NCBI GenBank assembly: GCA_902475865.1 | Contig: CABSBK010000048.1 | Span: 1 to 7,492 of the forward strand | Length of the DNA stretch: 7,492 nt | Direction of reading: 5' to 3' | Origin: an uncultured Collinsella sp. | GTDB lineage: Bacteria > Actinomycetota > Coriobacteriia > Coriobacteriales > Coriobacteriaceae | Shown: positions 1 to 4,769 of the stretch, piece by piece | How positions within the stretch are numbered: position 1 is the stretch's first letter | How the letters are laid out: each line of letters begins with the position of its first letter | Notes under the pieces: model-generated | The model's input: the letters and a program-made list of their open reading frames with translations, nothing else | Told to the model about the DNA's origin: nothing | The model's database searches: none | Translations under genes and position numbers: made by a program

Positions 1-45
1 AGTATATATTCTCAATAATATTATGCAAGTAGTTTTGCAGCAATT

Positions 46-549
46 CTACCCTTGGTACGAAGACGCCTTGGGCGGCGTCTTGCCCTTCAGCACCTTGTGG
101 TAGTAGTCATAGGTCAACGGAGTCTCGCCGCTCAGACGCTCGGCATCTTCGACCTCGCCAATAAAGAGCAGGTGCGTGCCCACGTCAACAGTGTCAATCA
201 AACGGCAGCTAAACAAGGCCGCCGCGTGCTCGGGAACATAGGGCATGCCAAGGGCAGTCTCGCGCGTCTCGTACTTAGCAAATTTATCATAGTCGCTGCT
301 GGTACGGAATCCAAAGTTGCCAATGTAGAGCATATCGGCCGTCTGATCGATCACGGTCAGCGCAAAGGCCTTGGCAGACGAGATAACACCAGACGTGACA
401 TTTTCCTTGTTCACGGCAACCGAGATGCACGGCGGCGCGGACGTCACCTGCACCGCGGTGTTGATGACGCAGCCGGCACGCAGCCCGTCGGCCGCAGCAC
501 TCACCACATACAGGCCGCTCGGCATCGTAAAGAACGCAGTTTTGTCCAT
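46..549 (-). CDS. Flavin reductase family protein (FMN-binding split-barrel), stand-alone
   Basis: Encodes 167 residues of the flavin-reductase-like domain family, cytosolic proteins that bind FMN and pass electrons from NAD(P)H or to partner redox proteins. Visible family features are the opening MDKTAFFTMPSGLYVVSA, the segment INTAVQVTSAPPCISVAVNK (about 29-48), where the flavin usually docks, and the late HLLFIGEVEDAERL strand followed by the YYHKVLKGKTPPKA tail. The reading frame is open upstream to 741, but I chose the ATG at 549: an AGGAG ribosome binding site lies 8 bases before it, family similarity starts there, and the extra 64 residues would be read through a terminator hairpin. 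In related anaerobe proteins (Hrb, high-molecular-weight rubredoxin) this tail leads into a rubredoxin domain; here it stops at SSYQG with no CxxC pair. The physiological partner cannot be told. The family call is firm; the exact electron donor and acceptor are unknown. Confidence 0.88.
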   Translation of the reverse strand: MDKTAFFTMPSGLYVVSAAADGLRAGCVINTAVQVTSAPPCISVAVNKENVTSGVISSAKAFALTVIDQTADMLYIGNFGFRTSSDYDKFAKYETRETALGMPYVPEHAAALFSCRLIDTVDVGTHLLFIGEVEDAERLSGETPLTYDYYHKVLKGKTPPKASSYQG

Positions 550-599
550 AACAACCACTCCTCTAACCCGGGTTGGAACCTCATGGATGTATGTACCCA

Positions 600-631
600 C
601 AAAAAAGGCGGCGCCCATAACGGACGCCACC
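600..631 (-). terminator. Rho-independent terminator upstream of the flavin reductase gene
   Basis: Read on the minus strand, GGUGGCGUCC (631-622) pairs with GGGCGCCGCC (616-607) in 10 base pairs, two of them G-U, around a 5-base loop. Six U residues follow (606-601). The G-U pairs work only in minus-strand RNA, which fixes the direction. It lies about 125 bases after the smpB stop and 51 bases before the flavin reductase start. It can either end the TPR-smpB transcript or act as an attenuator in a flavin reductase leader; the sequence alone does not decide. Confidence 0.8.
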
Positions 632-676
632 TTTGAGACATAGGTGTCAGAACAGTAAGCAAGATGGAACGCCCGC

Positions 677-743
677 AGTTGCGGTGAAATAGGGACTGAA
701 TAGCCCATCAAACAGGCAAAACAGTCCGTATACCACCGCAACT
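677..743 (-). other. Nested RNA hairpin between smpB and the flavin reductase gene
   Basis: On the minus strand a perfect 10-base outer stem, AGUUGCGGUG (743-734 complement) with CACCGCAACU (686-677), encloses a perfect 6-base stem GGACUG/CAGUCC (727-722 with 698-693). That in turn encloses a 5-pair stem (717-713 with 707-703, two G-U pairs) with a 5-base loop. The internal loop between outer and middle stems is 6 by 6 bases. No U-run follows, so it is not itself a terminator; one comes about 45 bases later at 600-631. It matches no riboswitch class I can recognise. It begins 12 bases after the smpB stop. A TATAAG hexamer (747-742) overlaps its start, but there is no matching -35 and the implied start site would cut the outer stem. 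Confidence 0.5.
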
Positions 744-755
744 TATACAGAGCGC

Positions 756-1226
756 CTAGCGGTTACGCTCCTTAAGCGCGCGGTCAATCTCGCGCTGAAC
801 GTCGCGCTTGGCCATGTCTTCGCGCTTGTCGTAGAGCTTTTTGCCGCGGCCCAGGCCCAACAGCAGCTTTACGCGACCATCGGTATTAAAGTAGAGCTCC
901 AACGGCACCAGCGCATAGCCGCGGTTGCGCAGTTTGCCGTCAAGAAAATCAATCTCCTTGCGATGCAGCAGCAGACGGCGACGGCGATCGGGGTCACGGT
1001 TCCACACGCCACCGTGGCTGTAAGGGTGAATGTGCAGGCCCACCAGCCAGCACTCGCCGCCGCGAATCAGCGCAAAGGTGTCAGTGATCTGACAGGCGCG
1101 CTCGCGAATCGACTTGACCTCGGTACCGCTCAGCTCAATGCCGCATTCGAACGTCTCGTCGATAAAGTACTCGTGATGCGCCGAACGATTCTTGGAAATG
1201 AGCTTGCGTTCGCGCTTACTGGGCAT
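756..1226 (-). CDS. smpB: SsrA-binding protein SmpB
   Basis: Encodes 156 residues of SmpB, the cytosolic partner of tmRNA in trans-translation, which frees ribosomes stalled on broken mRNAs and tags the unfinished peptide for degradation. E. coli SmpB is 160 residues, so the length fits. Family hallmarks seen are the N-terminal KLISKNRSAHHEYFIDETFE, the ELSGTEVKSIRE strand-loop (about 32-43), the NRDPDRRRRLLLHRKEI basic segment, and the basic C-terminal tail KLYDKREDMAKRDVQREIDRAL, which is disordered until it enters the empty mRNA channel. The start is the ATG at 1226, preceded by AAGGAGG at a 6-base spacing; longer versions of the frame (to 1367) run inside the TPR gene in another frame. 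It overlaps the upstream TPR gene by 11 bases, so the two are co-transcribed and probably translationally coupled. No tmRNA gene (ssrA) is visible nearby. Confidence 0.97.
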   Translation of the reverse strand: MPSKRERKLISKNRSAHHEYFIDETFECGIELSGTEVKSIRERACQITDTFALIRGGECWLVGLHIHPYSHGGVWNRDPDRRRRLLLHRKEIDFLDGKLRNRGYALVPLELYFNTDGRVKLLLGLGRGKKLYDKREDMAKRDVQREIDRALKERNR

Positions 1227-2133
1227 CGCCGGCCTCCTTGACGCCGTCGGCTCCCTTGTCGGCGCCTGCGCGCTTTGCCTTGCGCTCGGCGTTGAGCTCG
1301 GCATCGCTCTCGCGCACCAGCTTAATGATCGCCGCACATGCCTCCTCGCCCACAAGGTCGCGGGCACGGACCGTCAGGCGCGTCGCCTCCTGCTTGTCGC
1401 CGTCGCTTGCAGCATCGGTCGCACACATGATCAGGCAGATGGCAATCTCGGCCGAAGGCGAGGTCGGCACGCCTTGCAGGGCCAGTTCACCCATCACGTG
1501 GTCGTCGCTCTCATCGGCGGCATCCGGATAGGCAGTATGGATCTTGTTGAGCAGGCGCGTCGTATGCGCGTCGCCAGGGGCCAAGCGCAGCGCCAGACGC
1601 GCGCAACCCACAGCCGCCGAGACGTTCTCGGCCTCGGGCTCAAGGAAATACTGGCCCAAGTTGGCGTAGGCGCGGGCGGCGCACTTGCCGTCGCTCGCAC
1701 GCTCTAGCACCGAAAACGAAAGCGATGCCCACTCCTGCTTGTCCTCGAGCGCACGGAACAGCTCGGCCAGATCCAGGCGGTAGTTGCAGTTCATGGGGTC
1801 CCAGCGCACGGCCTGCATCAAGGCGTTGCGAGCACTCACATAATCCTGCTGGCGAATGTAGGCATACGCCATGTCGGAATACAGGCGATCAAAGGGCACC
1901 TCGACCTGCACCAGCTCGCGCGGATCCTTTTCCACGCGGCGGTAGGCCAGACGCTCAAACTTGCTATCGAAGCTAAAGTACTGGCGGTTCTCCTCCGTCT
2001 TGCACTCGGCATCGATATACTCCTCGGCGAGCTCAACCAGACGCTCCAACAGCGGCGTCGCCGTGGCCAGGTCGCCCTGCGCCAGATAGTTCTCGGCATA
2101 CGTGATGTCTTGCAAGCTGATGGGCAGATCCAT
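1216..2133 (-). CDS. TPR-repeat protein of unknown function, upstream of smpB
   Basis: Encodes 305 residues rich in helices and alanine, without signal peptide or membrane segment, so probably cytosolic. Tetratricopeptide-like helix pairs can be seen, best at about residues 84-130 (SDMAYAYIRQQDYVSARNAL, then VRWDPMNCNYRLDLAELFRA) and again at about 153-187 (RAYANLGQYF ... GCARLALRLAP). The last 30 residues are a highly charged Lys/Ala/Asp tail and may be disordered. The start is the ATG at 2133, with GAGGAG 5 bases upstream; the open frame extends to 2184 but toward the tRNA terminator. Its end overlaps smpB by 11 bases. No convincing promoter was found in the 56 bases between the tRNA terminator and the start: a TTGACC hexamer is present, but without a -10 at proper distance. 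TPR proteins serve as protein-binding scaffolds; I cannot name a partner. Confidence 0.85.
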   Translation of the reverse strand: MDLPISLQDITYAENYLAQGDLATATPLLERLVELAEEYIDAECKTEENRQYFSFDSKFERLAYRRVEKDPRELVQVEVPFDRLYSDMAYAYIRQQDYVSARNALMQAVRWDPMNCNYRLDLAELFRALEDKQEWASLSFSVLERASDGKCAARAYANLGQYFLEPEAENVSAAVGCARLALRLAPGDAHTTRLLNKIHTAYPDAADESDDHVMGELALQGVPTSPSAEIAICLIMCATDAASDGDKQEATRLTVRARDLVGEEACAAIIKLVRESDAELNAERKAKRAGADKGADGVKEAGDAQ

Positions 2134-2189
2134 GGCTACTCCTCGATCTGAGCGAAACACGGCAGACGCCGCATATACGGTCAATACAC

Positions 2190-2217
2190 AAAACCCGGGT
2201 CTCTTGCGAGGCCCGGG
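2190..2217 (-). terminator. Rho-independent terminator of the tRNA-Gln/tRNA-Glu unit
   Basis: On the minus strand CCCGGGCCUC (2217-2208) pairs with GAGACCCGGG (2203-2194) in nine Watson-Crick pairs with one C-A mismatch. The loop is GCAA and UUUU follows (2193-2190). It begins 11 bases after the CCA end of tRNA-Glu, the expected place for ending the tRNA transcript. Confidence 0.9.
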
Positions 2218-2228
2218 CGTTCATTTTG

Positions 2229-2305
2229 TGGTAGCCCGTACCAGATTCGAACTGGTGATCTCCGCCTTGAGAGGGCGGCGTCCTAAACCGCTAGACGAAC
2301 GGGCC
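2229..2305 (-). tRNA. tRNA-Glu (anticodon CUC)
   Basis: A 77-base cloverleaf with encoded CCA. The anticodon stem CCGCC/GGCGG flanks the loop CTCTCAA, giving anticodon CTC (2271-2269), which reads GAG codons. The T-arm ACCAG-TTCGAAT-CTGGT, the D-arm GTCT ... GGAC, and U8 are all in place. The acceptor stem GGCCCGT/ACGGGCT is paired throughout, but its terminal pair 1-72 is G-U rather than the usual G-C. It lies 17 bases after tRNA-Gln in the same transcript and is followed by a terminator. Confidence 0.97.
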
Positions 2306-2322
2306 ATATGTAGCAAATGCAA

Positions 2323-2396
2323 TGGCTGGGATGGAGGGAGTCGAACCCCCATTGACGGAACCAGAATCCGCTGTCCTGCCATTAGACGACATCCCA
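2323..2396 (-). tRNA. tRNA-Gln (anticodon CUG)
   Basis: A 74-base cloverleaf with encoded CCA. The acceptor stem TGGGATG/CATCCCA has the U1-A72 pair typical of bacterial tRNA-Gln and discriminator G73. The anticodon stem GCGGA/TCCGT encloses the loop TTCTGGT, giving anticodon CTG, which reads CAG. The T-loop is TTCGACT. It is the first gene of a two-tRNA transcript with tRNA-Glu. In most actinobacteria tRNA-Gln is first charged with glutamate and then amidated by GatCAB; nothing in the window tests that here. Confidence 0.97.
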
Positions 2397-2440
2397 ATGA
2401 CTGCATCGCTGCGCTCGGCTGTGCCTTTGCGCAAGAAAGA

Positions 2441-2469
2441 AATATACGGGAAGTTCTACGGTGACGCAA
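2441..2469 (-). promoter_or_regulatory. Sigma70-type promoter of the tRNA-Gln/tRNA-Glu unit
   Basis: On the minus strand TTGCGT (2469-2464) and TATATT (2446-2441) are separated by exactly 17 bases, close to the vegetative consensus. Expected transcription start is near 2434, about 38 bases before tRNA-Gln. An A/T-rich stretch with A- and T-tracts (about 2476-2497) lies just upstream of the -35, where an UP element would enhance a stable-RNA promoter. No other pair in the region fits as well. Confidence 0.72.
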
Positions 2470-2660
2470 GCCCCATTTTTAACTTTTTTGAAAATCGGCC
2501 AATTTGCTCCGACCCATGAAGGACCGGTGAAGCCAGACCGCATGCAAGGGGCAAAATGCCGTAAGCGCACCGTAATTACCGTTGGCAGATTGCTGCATTC
2601 TGGTCACCGTCAATAGTGACACAATCAGGATGCCAATTATCGCGCGGACATCGAGGCGAC

Positions 2661-3071
2661 ATGGATGATGAGCTTGATTACCTATGGGAGACCCTGGGCC
2701 TCGAGATATCCGCCAGACCTTGGCCCGACCGGGACAAAATCCACCCCACGCTCCGTCCCGCCATCACGGTGATGCAAGCGGAATACCGTCACGCCTCTTT
2801 TTTAATTATGCGGACGTCATGGCACGCGGCGCTTCCCGACCTCAAGCGCATCCAGGCGAGCCTCGTCAAGTTATCCGGCATGCCGACCGTCATATCCGAG
2901 ACGCATCTGGGGCGACGACAGCGCGAACGCCTGCAGCAACAGCGGATTCCGTTCATCTGCCCCGGCATTCAGGCATATCTGCCCTTTATGGACGAAGAGT
3001 ACTGGAGCGGCAAGCCCAACAAGCAAGTAAAGATCTACGACCCGCATAAGTGGGCACAGTTTGAGGACTGA
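2661..3071 (+). CDS. Hypothetical protein; N-terminal half of a MarR-like regulator family without its DNA-binding domain
   Basis: Encodes 136 residues, and is the only plus-strand gene in the window. The opening MDDELDYLWETLGLEISARP and the segment RRQRERLQQQRIPFICPGIQAYLPF (about 90-114) resemble, from memory, the N-terminal portion of a family of roughly 200-residue winged-helix (MarR-annotated) regulators common in gut anaerobes, where that motif reads like RkrLieqrIpFIvPgkQlYLPf. In those proteins a C-terminal winged helix follows; here the protein ends about 22 residues later in a charged tail (KIYDPHKWAQFED). It may be a stand-alone sensor half, an old truncation or a decayed gene. The start ATG at 2661 has only a weak GAGG 4 bases upstream; a longer frame from a GTG at 2616 has no ribosome binding site. 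A TTGCTG-17-ATAGTG pair (about 2590-2619) is a weak promoter candidate. No signal peptide or membrane segment. Function not known. Confidence 0.7.
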   Translation: MDDELDYLWETLGLEISARPWPDRDKIHPTLRPAITVMQAEYRHASFLIMRTSWHAALPDLKRIQASLVKLSGMPTVISETHLGRRQRERLQQQRIPFICPGIQAYLPFMDEEYWSGKPNKQVKIYDPHKWAQFED

Positions 3072-3089
3072 CCGGAGCGGACCTGCCGA

Positions 3090-3137
3090 CGGAAAGCGCA
3101 TCCCGGAATCTGCACTCAGAACGGGATGCACTTTCCG
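3090..3137. terminator. Long hairpin between two convergent genes, possible bidirectional terminator
   Basis: The arms 3090-3105 and 3122-3137 are complementary over 16 bases with one exception, a C-A mismatch in plus-strand RNA that becomes a U-G pair in minus-strand RNA. The loop contains a further TCTG/CAGA stem with loop CACT (3109-3120). It fills the 72-base gap between a plus-strand stop (3071) and a minus-strand stop (3144), a typical spot for a shared transcription end. Neither side has a U-run, so it is not a classical intrinsic terminator; it may instead stabilise 3' ends. Confidence 0.5.
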
Positions 3138-3143
3138 CAGTTG

Positions 3144-3503
3144 CTACAGCAGCGCCTCGGCCCAGGCCACTTCCCTAAAGCCTGGAATCGCAAAGTCATC
3201 GCCCACCAGCAGTGGGCGCTTAACCAGCATACCGTCGGTCGCCAGCAGCTCATAGCATTCCTGATCCATCATCCCCGCGTCCAGGCGCGCCTTCAGGCCA
3301 AGCTCTCGATACTTCATACCCGACGAGTTAAAGAAGCGTCGCACCGGCAACCCCGAACGTGCAATCCAGGTCGCAAGTTCCTCAGCCGAAGGATTATCTG
3401 TAACAATATCGCGATCGACGTACTCAACCCCATGCTCGTCCAACCAGGCCTTGGCCTTTTTACACGTCGAGCATTTGGGATATTCAACAAACAGCACTGC
3501 CAT
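3144..3503 (-). CDS. ArsC/Spx-family thioredoxin-fold protein
   Basis: Encodes 119 residues of the arsenate reductase-like (ArsC/Spx/YusI) family, small cytosolic proteins with a thioredoxin fold. The redox motif is C11-S-T-C14 in the opening MAVLFVEYPKCSTCKKAK, followed by the family segments SGLPVRRFFNSSGMKYRELGL (about 50-70) and LLATDGMLVKRPLLVGDD (about 86-103), both strongly conserved. The two-cysteine motif is that of Spx/MgsR/YusI proteins and differs from classical glutaredoxin-linked ArsC. True arsenate reduction is therefore unproven, and no other ars gene is present. The start is the ATG at 3503 with GGAGG 6 bases upstream; the open frame reaches 3578 but the extra residues do not match the family. 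It lies 96 bases after mupG on the same strand, so it could receive readthrough or use its own promoter. Confidence 0.93.
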   Translation of the reverse strand: MAVLFVEYPKCSTCKKAKAWLDEHGVEYVDRDIVTDNPSAEELATWIARSGLPVRRFFNSSGMKYRELGLKARLDAGMMDQECYELLATDGMLVKRPLLVGDDFAIPGFREVAWAEALL

Positions 3504-3577
3504 GGAAATCCTCCAGATACAGATCAGACAACGTGGATAGGCGCATACCAAACAAGGAATACACACACGATTGAGCA

Positions 3578-3583
3578 ATTGTA
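3578..3583 (-). promoter_or_regulatory. Possible -10 element for the ArsC-like gene
   Basis: TACAAT on the minus strand, 75 bases before the ATG, matches the -10 consensus in five of six positions. No good -35 stands 16-18 bases upstream; the nearest is TTCGTT at about 19. Weak, but the 96-base gap after mupG has no better candidate and also shows no intrinsic terminator for mupG. Confidence 0.25.
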
Positions 3584-3599
3584 GCCCAAGGATTCCACG

Positions 3600-4652
3600 C
3601 TAAACGAACCGCACCCCAAAGCCTCGCTTAACAAACGGCAGCAACTCCATCGCCTCGGGCGCTATATGGCCTACAACGTTCATGCGCTCGTCACCGGGAA
3701 GATCGACCCGCGCAATCTCAAGCTCGCCTTCGTAGCGTCCATAGCCGCTATTACTGACGGCAATCGACCCCGTCTTTCGCGGCAGACCTGCACCGGCATC
3801 CGTCGGCACGGAATCCGGCTTAAGCGACGTACGCGACTCCTGAGACCTAAAAATAAGGGCGCTCGAGTCAGGTCGATCGTGATGGACTTGTCCCAACAAA
3901 TAGGAGTATCCGGGGTCGAGCTGGCACGGCATGTCAACATACCCCGCGGAAACCTGGGCAAACTGCGCCCAACCCGCTTCGGAAAGATCGGGGTCGCCGA
4001 CCAAAACAATGTCGCAATCGGCGCCATGTGCGAGCTCAAGCATGTTGAGGGCAACCTTTGACGCGCGACCGCGTTGCGCCTCAACCGTCGGCAATCCCTC
4101 GAATACCGGACCGCGAACGTTGGCATCGCCCGGCACAAAAGCCATGATTTCAAAGCCGAGCGCCGCAAGACGAAGATTCGTCCGAGCAACATCTTCAAGA
4201 GCTAAACCGGTATAAGGCTTGGGGTAAAAATTGTGGCAGGCGGCGAAACGAGTCACATCGGCGCCAGCTTCTCGCCACGATGCGATTTCATCAGGACTCA
4301 CCGTCGATGCATTGACCACAATGCGAAATACACCGGACAGCTCCGCGACCCGCTGGGCACTAAAGCCGTAATCCAGGCGCAGGTATTCCAGTCCCAGATC
4401 GCGCAAATCCTCCATGCGTTCAAGGCCCAGCAAATCGCACGTGCGCGGCCCCACATCGGCAATGAGCGCAATACCGCGAGCGGAAAGCAGCGACAGCACC
4501 TGACGAACCTTATCGGCATATGCCGCTCCCCCATCCTCGGGAATATGCAGAGAGGTAAACGCATAGCGCGCACCCGCCGCGGCACCATGTTCAATCGTCC
4601 GCTCGATATCCTGCAGGGGACTGGAAAGATAGACAGAAATACCCGTTCTCAC
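3600..4652 (-). CDS. mupG: 6-phospho-N-acetylmuramidase MupG (DUF871 family)
   Basis: Encodes 350 residues of the DUF871/MupG family. The Staphylococcus aureus member is a cytosolic glycosidase that splits MurNAc-6-phosphate-GlcNAc, the product of PTS uptake of a cell-wall disaccharide, into MurNAc-6-phosphate and GlcNAc. The N-terminal TIM-barrel part shows the opening GISVYLSSPLQDIERTIEHG, TSLHIPED (33-40), YLRLDYGF (90-97) and the signature HNFYPKPYTGL (140-150); the C-terminal beta domain begins near residue 245 and includes TGSIAVSNSGYGRYEGELEIAR. The start is a GTG at 4652 with an AGGAG site 8 bases upstream; family similarity begins at once (MRTGISVYL), so GTG is credible. It is the last gene of the MurNAc cluster, separated from murP by 117 bases and a strong terminator whose U-tract touches the ribosome binding site. 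Family and pathway are well supported; substrate is by homology and context. Confidence 0.93.
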   Translation of the reverse strand: MRTGISVYLSSPLQDIERTIEHGAAAGARYAFTSLHIPEDGGAAYADKVRQVLSLLSARGIALIADVGPRTCDLLGLERMEDLRDLGLEYLRLDYGFSAQRVAELSGVFRIVVNASTVSPDEIASWREAGADVTRFAACHNFYPKPYTGLALEDVARTNLRLAALGFEIMAFVPGDANVRGPVFEGLPTVEAQRGRASKVALNMLELAHGADCDIVLVGDPDLSEAGWAQFAQVSAGYVDMPCQLDPGYSYLLGQVHHDRPDSSALIFRSQESRTSLKPDSVPTDAGAGLPRKTGSIAVSNSGYGRYEGELEIARVDLPGDERMNVVGHIAPEAMELLPFVKRGFGVRFV

Positions 4653-4668
4653 GCTTCGATTCTCCTTT

Positions 4669-4702
4669 AAAAAAAGCCGGCGGAGCAGTTAGCCCCGCCG
4701 GC
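4669..4702 (-). terminator. Strong rho-independent terminator between murP and mupG
   Basis: On the minus strand GCCGGCGG (4702-4695) pairs perfectly with CCGCCGGC (4683-4676). Inside, GGC/GCU adds partial pairing around a 5-base loop, and seven U residues follow (4675-4669). It stands 67 bases after the murP stop. The U-tract flows into the AAAGGAG ribosome binding site of mupG, leaving no room for a promoter between terminator and gene. mupG must therefore be reached by readthrough, by antitermination, or from a promoter whose transcript also crosses this hairpin. Confidence 0.9.
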
Positions 4703-4769
4703 ACAACCATAGCATCAAGAGATCTGCGGCACGTCATGACGCTCGAATGACATAGCGCGCAGCATCAGG

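Noticed and set aside
60..81. Perfect 8-base inverted repeat (AAGACGCC/GGCGTCTT) in the last codons of the flavin reductase gene
   Set aside because: No U-run follows on either strand and it lies in coding sequence, so it cannot be called a terminator. The real end of the transcript may be beyond the window.
550..741. N-terminal extension of the flavin reductase to 741
   Set aside because: The extra 64 residues are unlike the family and would be read through the terminator at 600-631; the ATG at 549 has a good AGGAG site.
742..747. TATAAG as -10 of a leader promoter for the flavin reductase gene
   Set aside because: No -35 at the right distance, and the predicted start would fall within the outer stem of the nested hairpin.
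550..755. tmRNA (ssrA) gene next to smpB
   Set aside because: The gap is too short for a tmRNA of about 350 bases and shows neither an alanine-tRNA-like end nor a tag reading frame.
2134..2189. Promoter for the TPR-smpB operon using TTGACC just after the tRNA terminator
   Set aside because: No acceptable -10 at 16-19 bases; TATATG is only a few bases downstream of TTGACC.
2603..2620. Inverted repeat GTCAC-N8-GTGAC upstream of the plus-strand hypothetical gene, as an operator
   Set aside because: Five-base arms occur often by chance, and the associated promoter is weak. No DNA-binding partner can be named.
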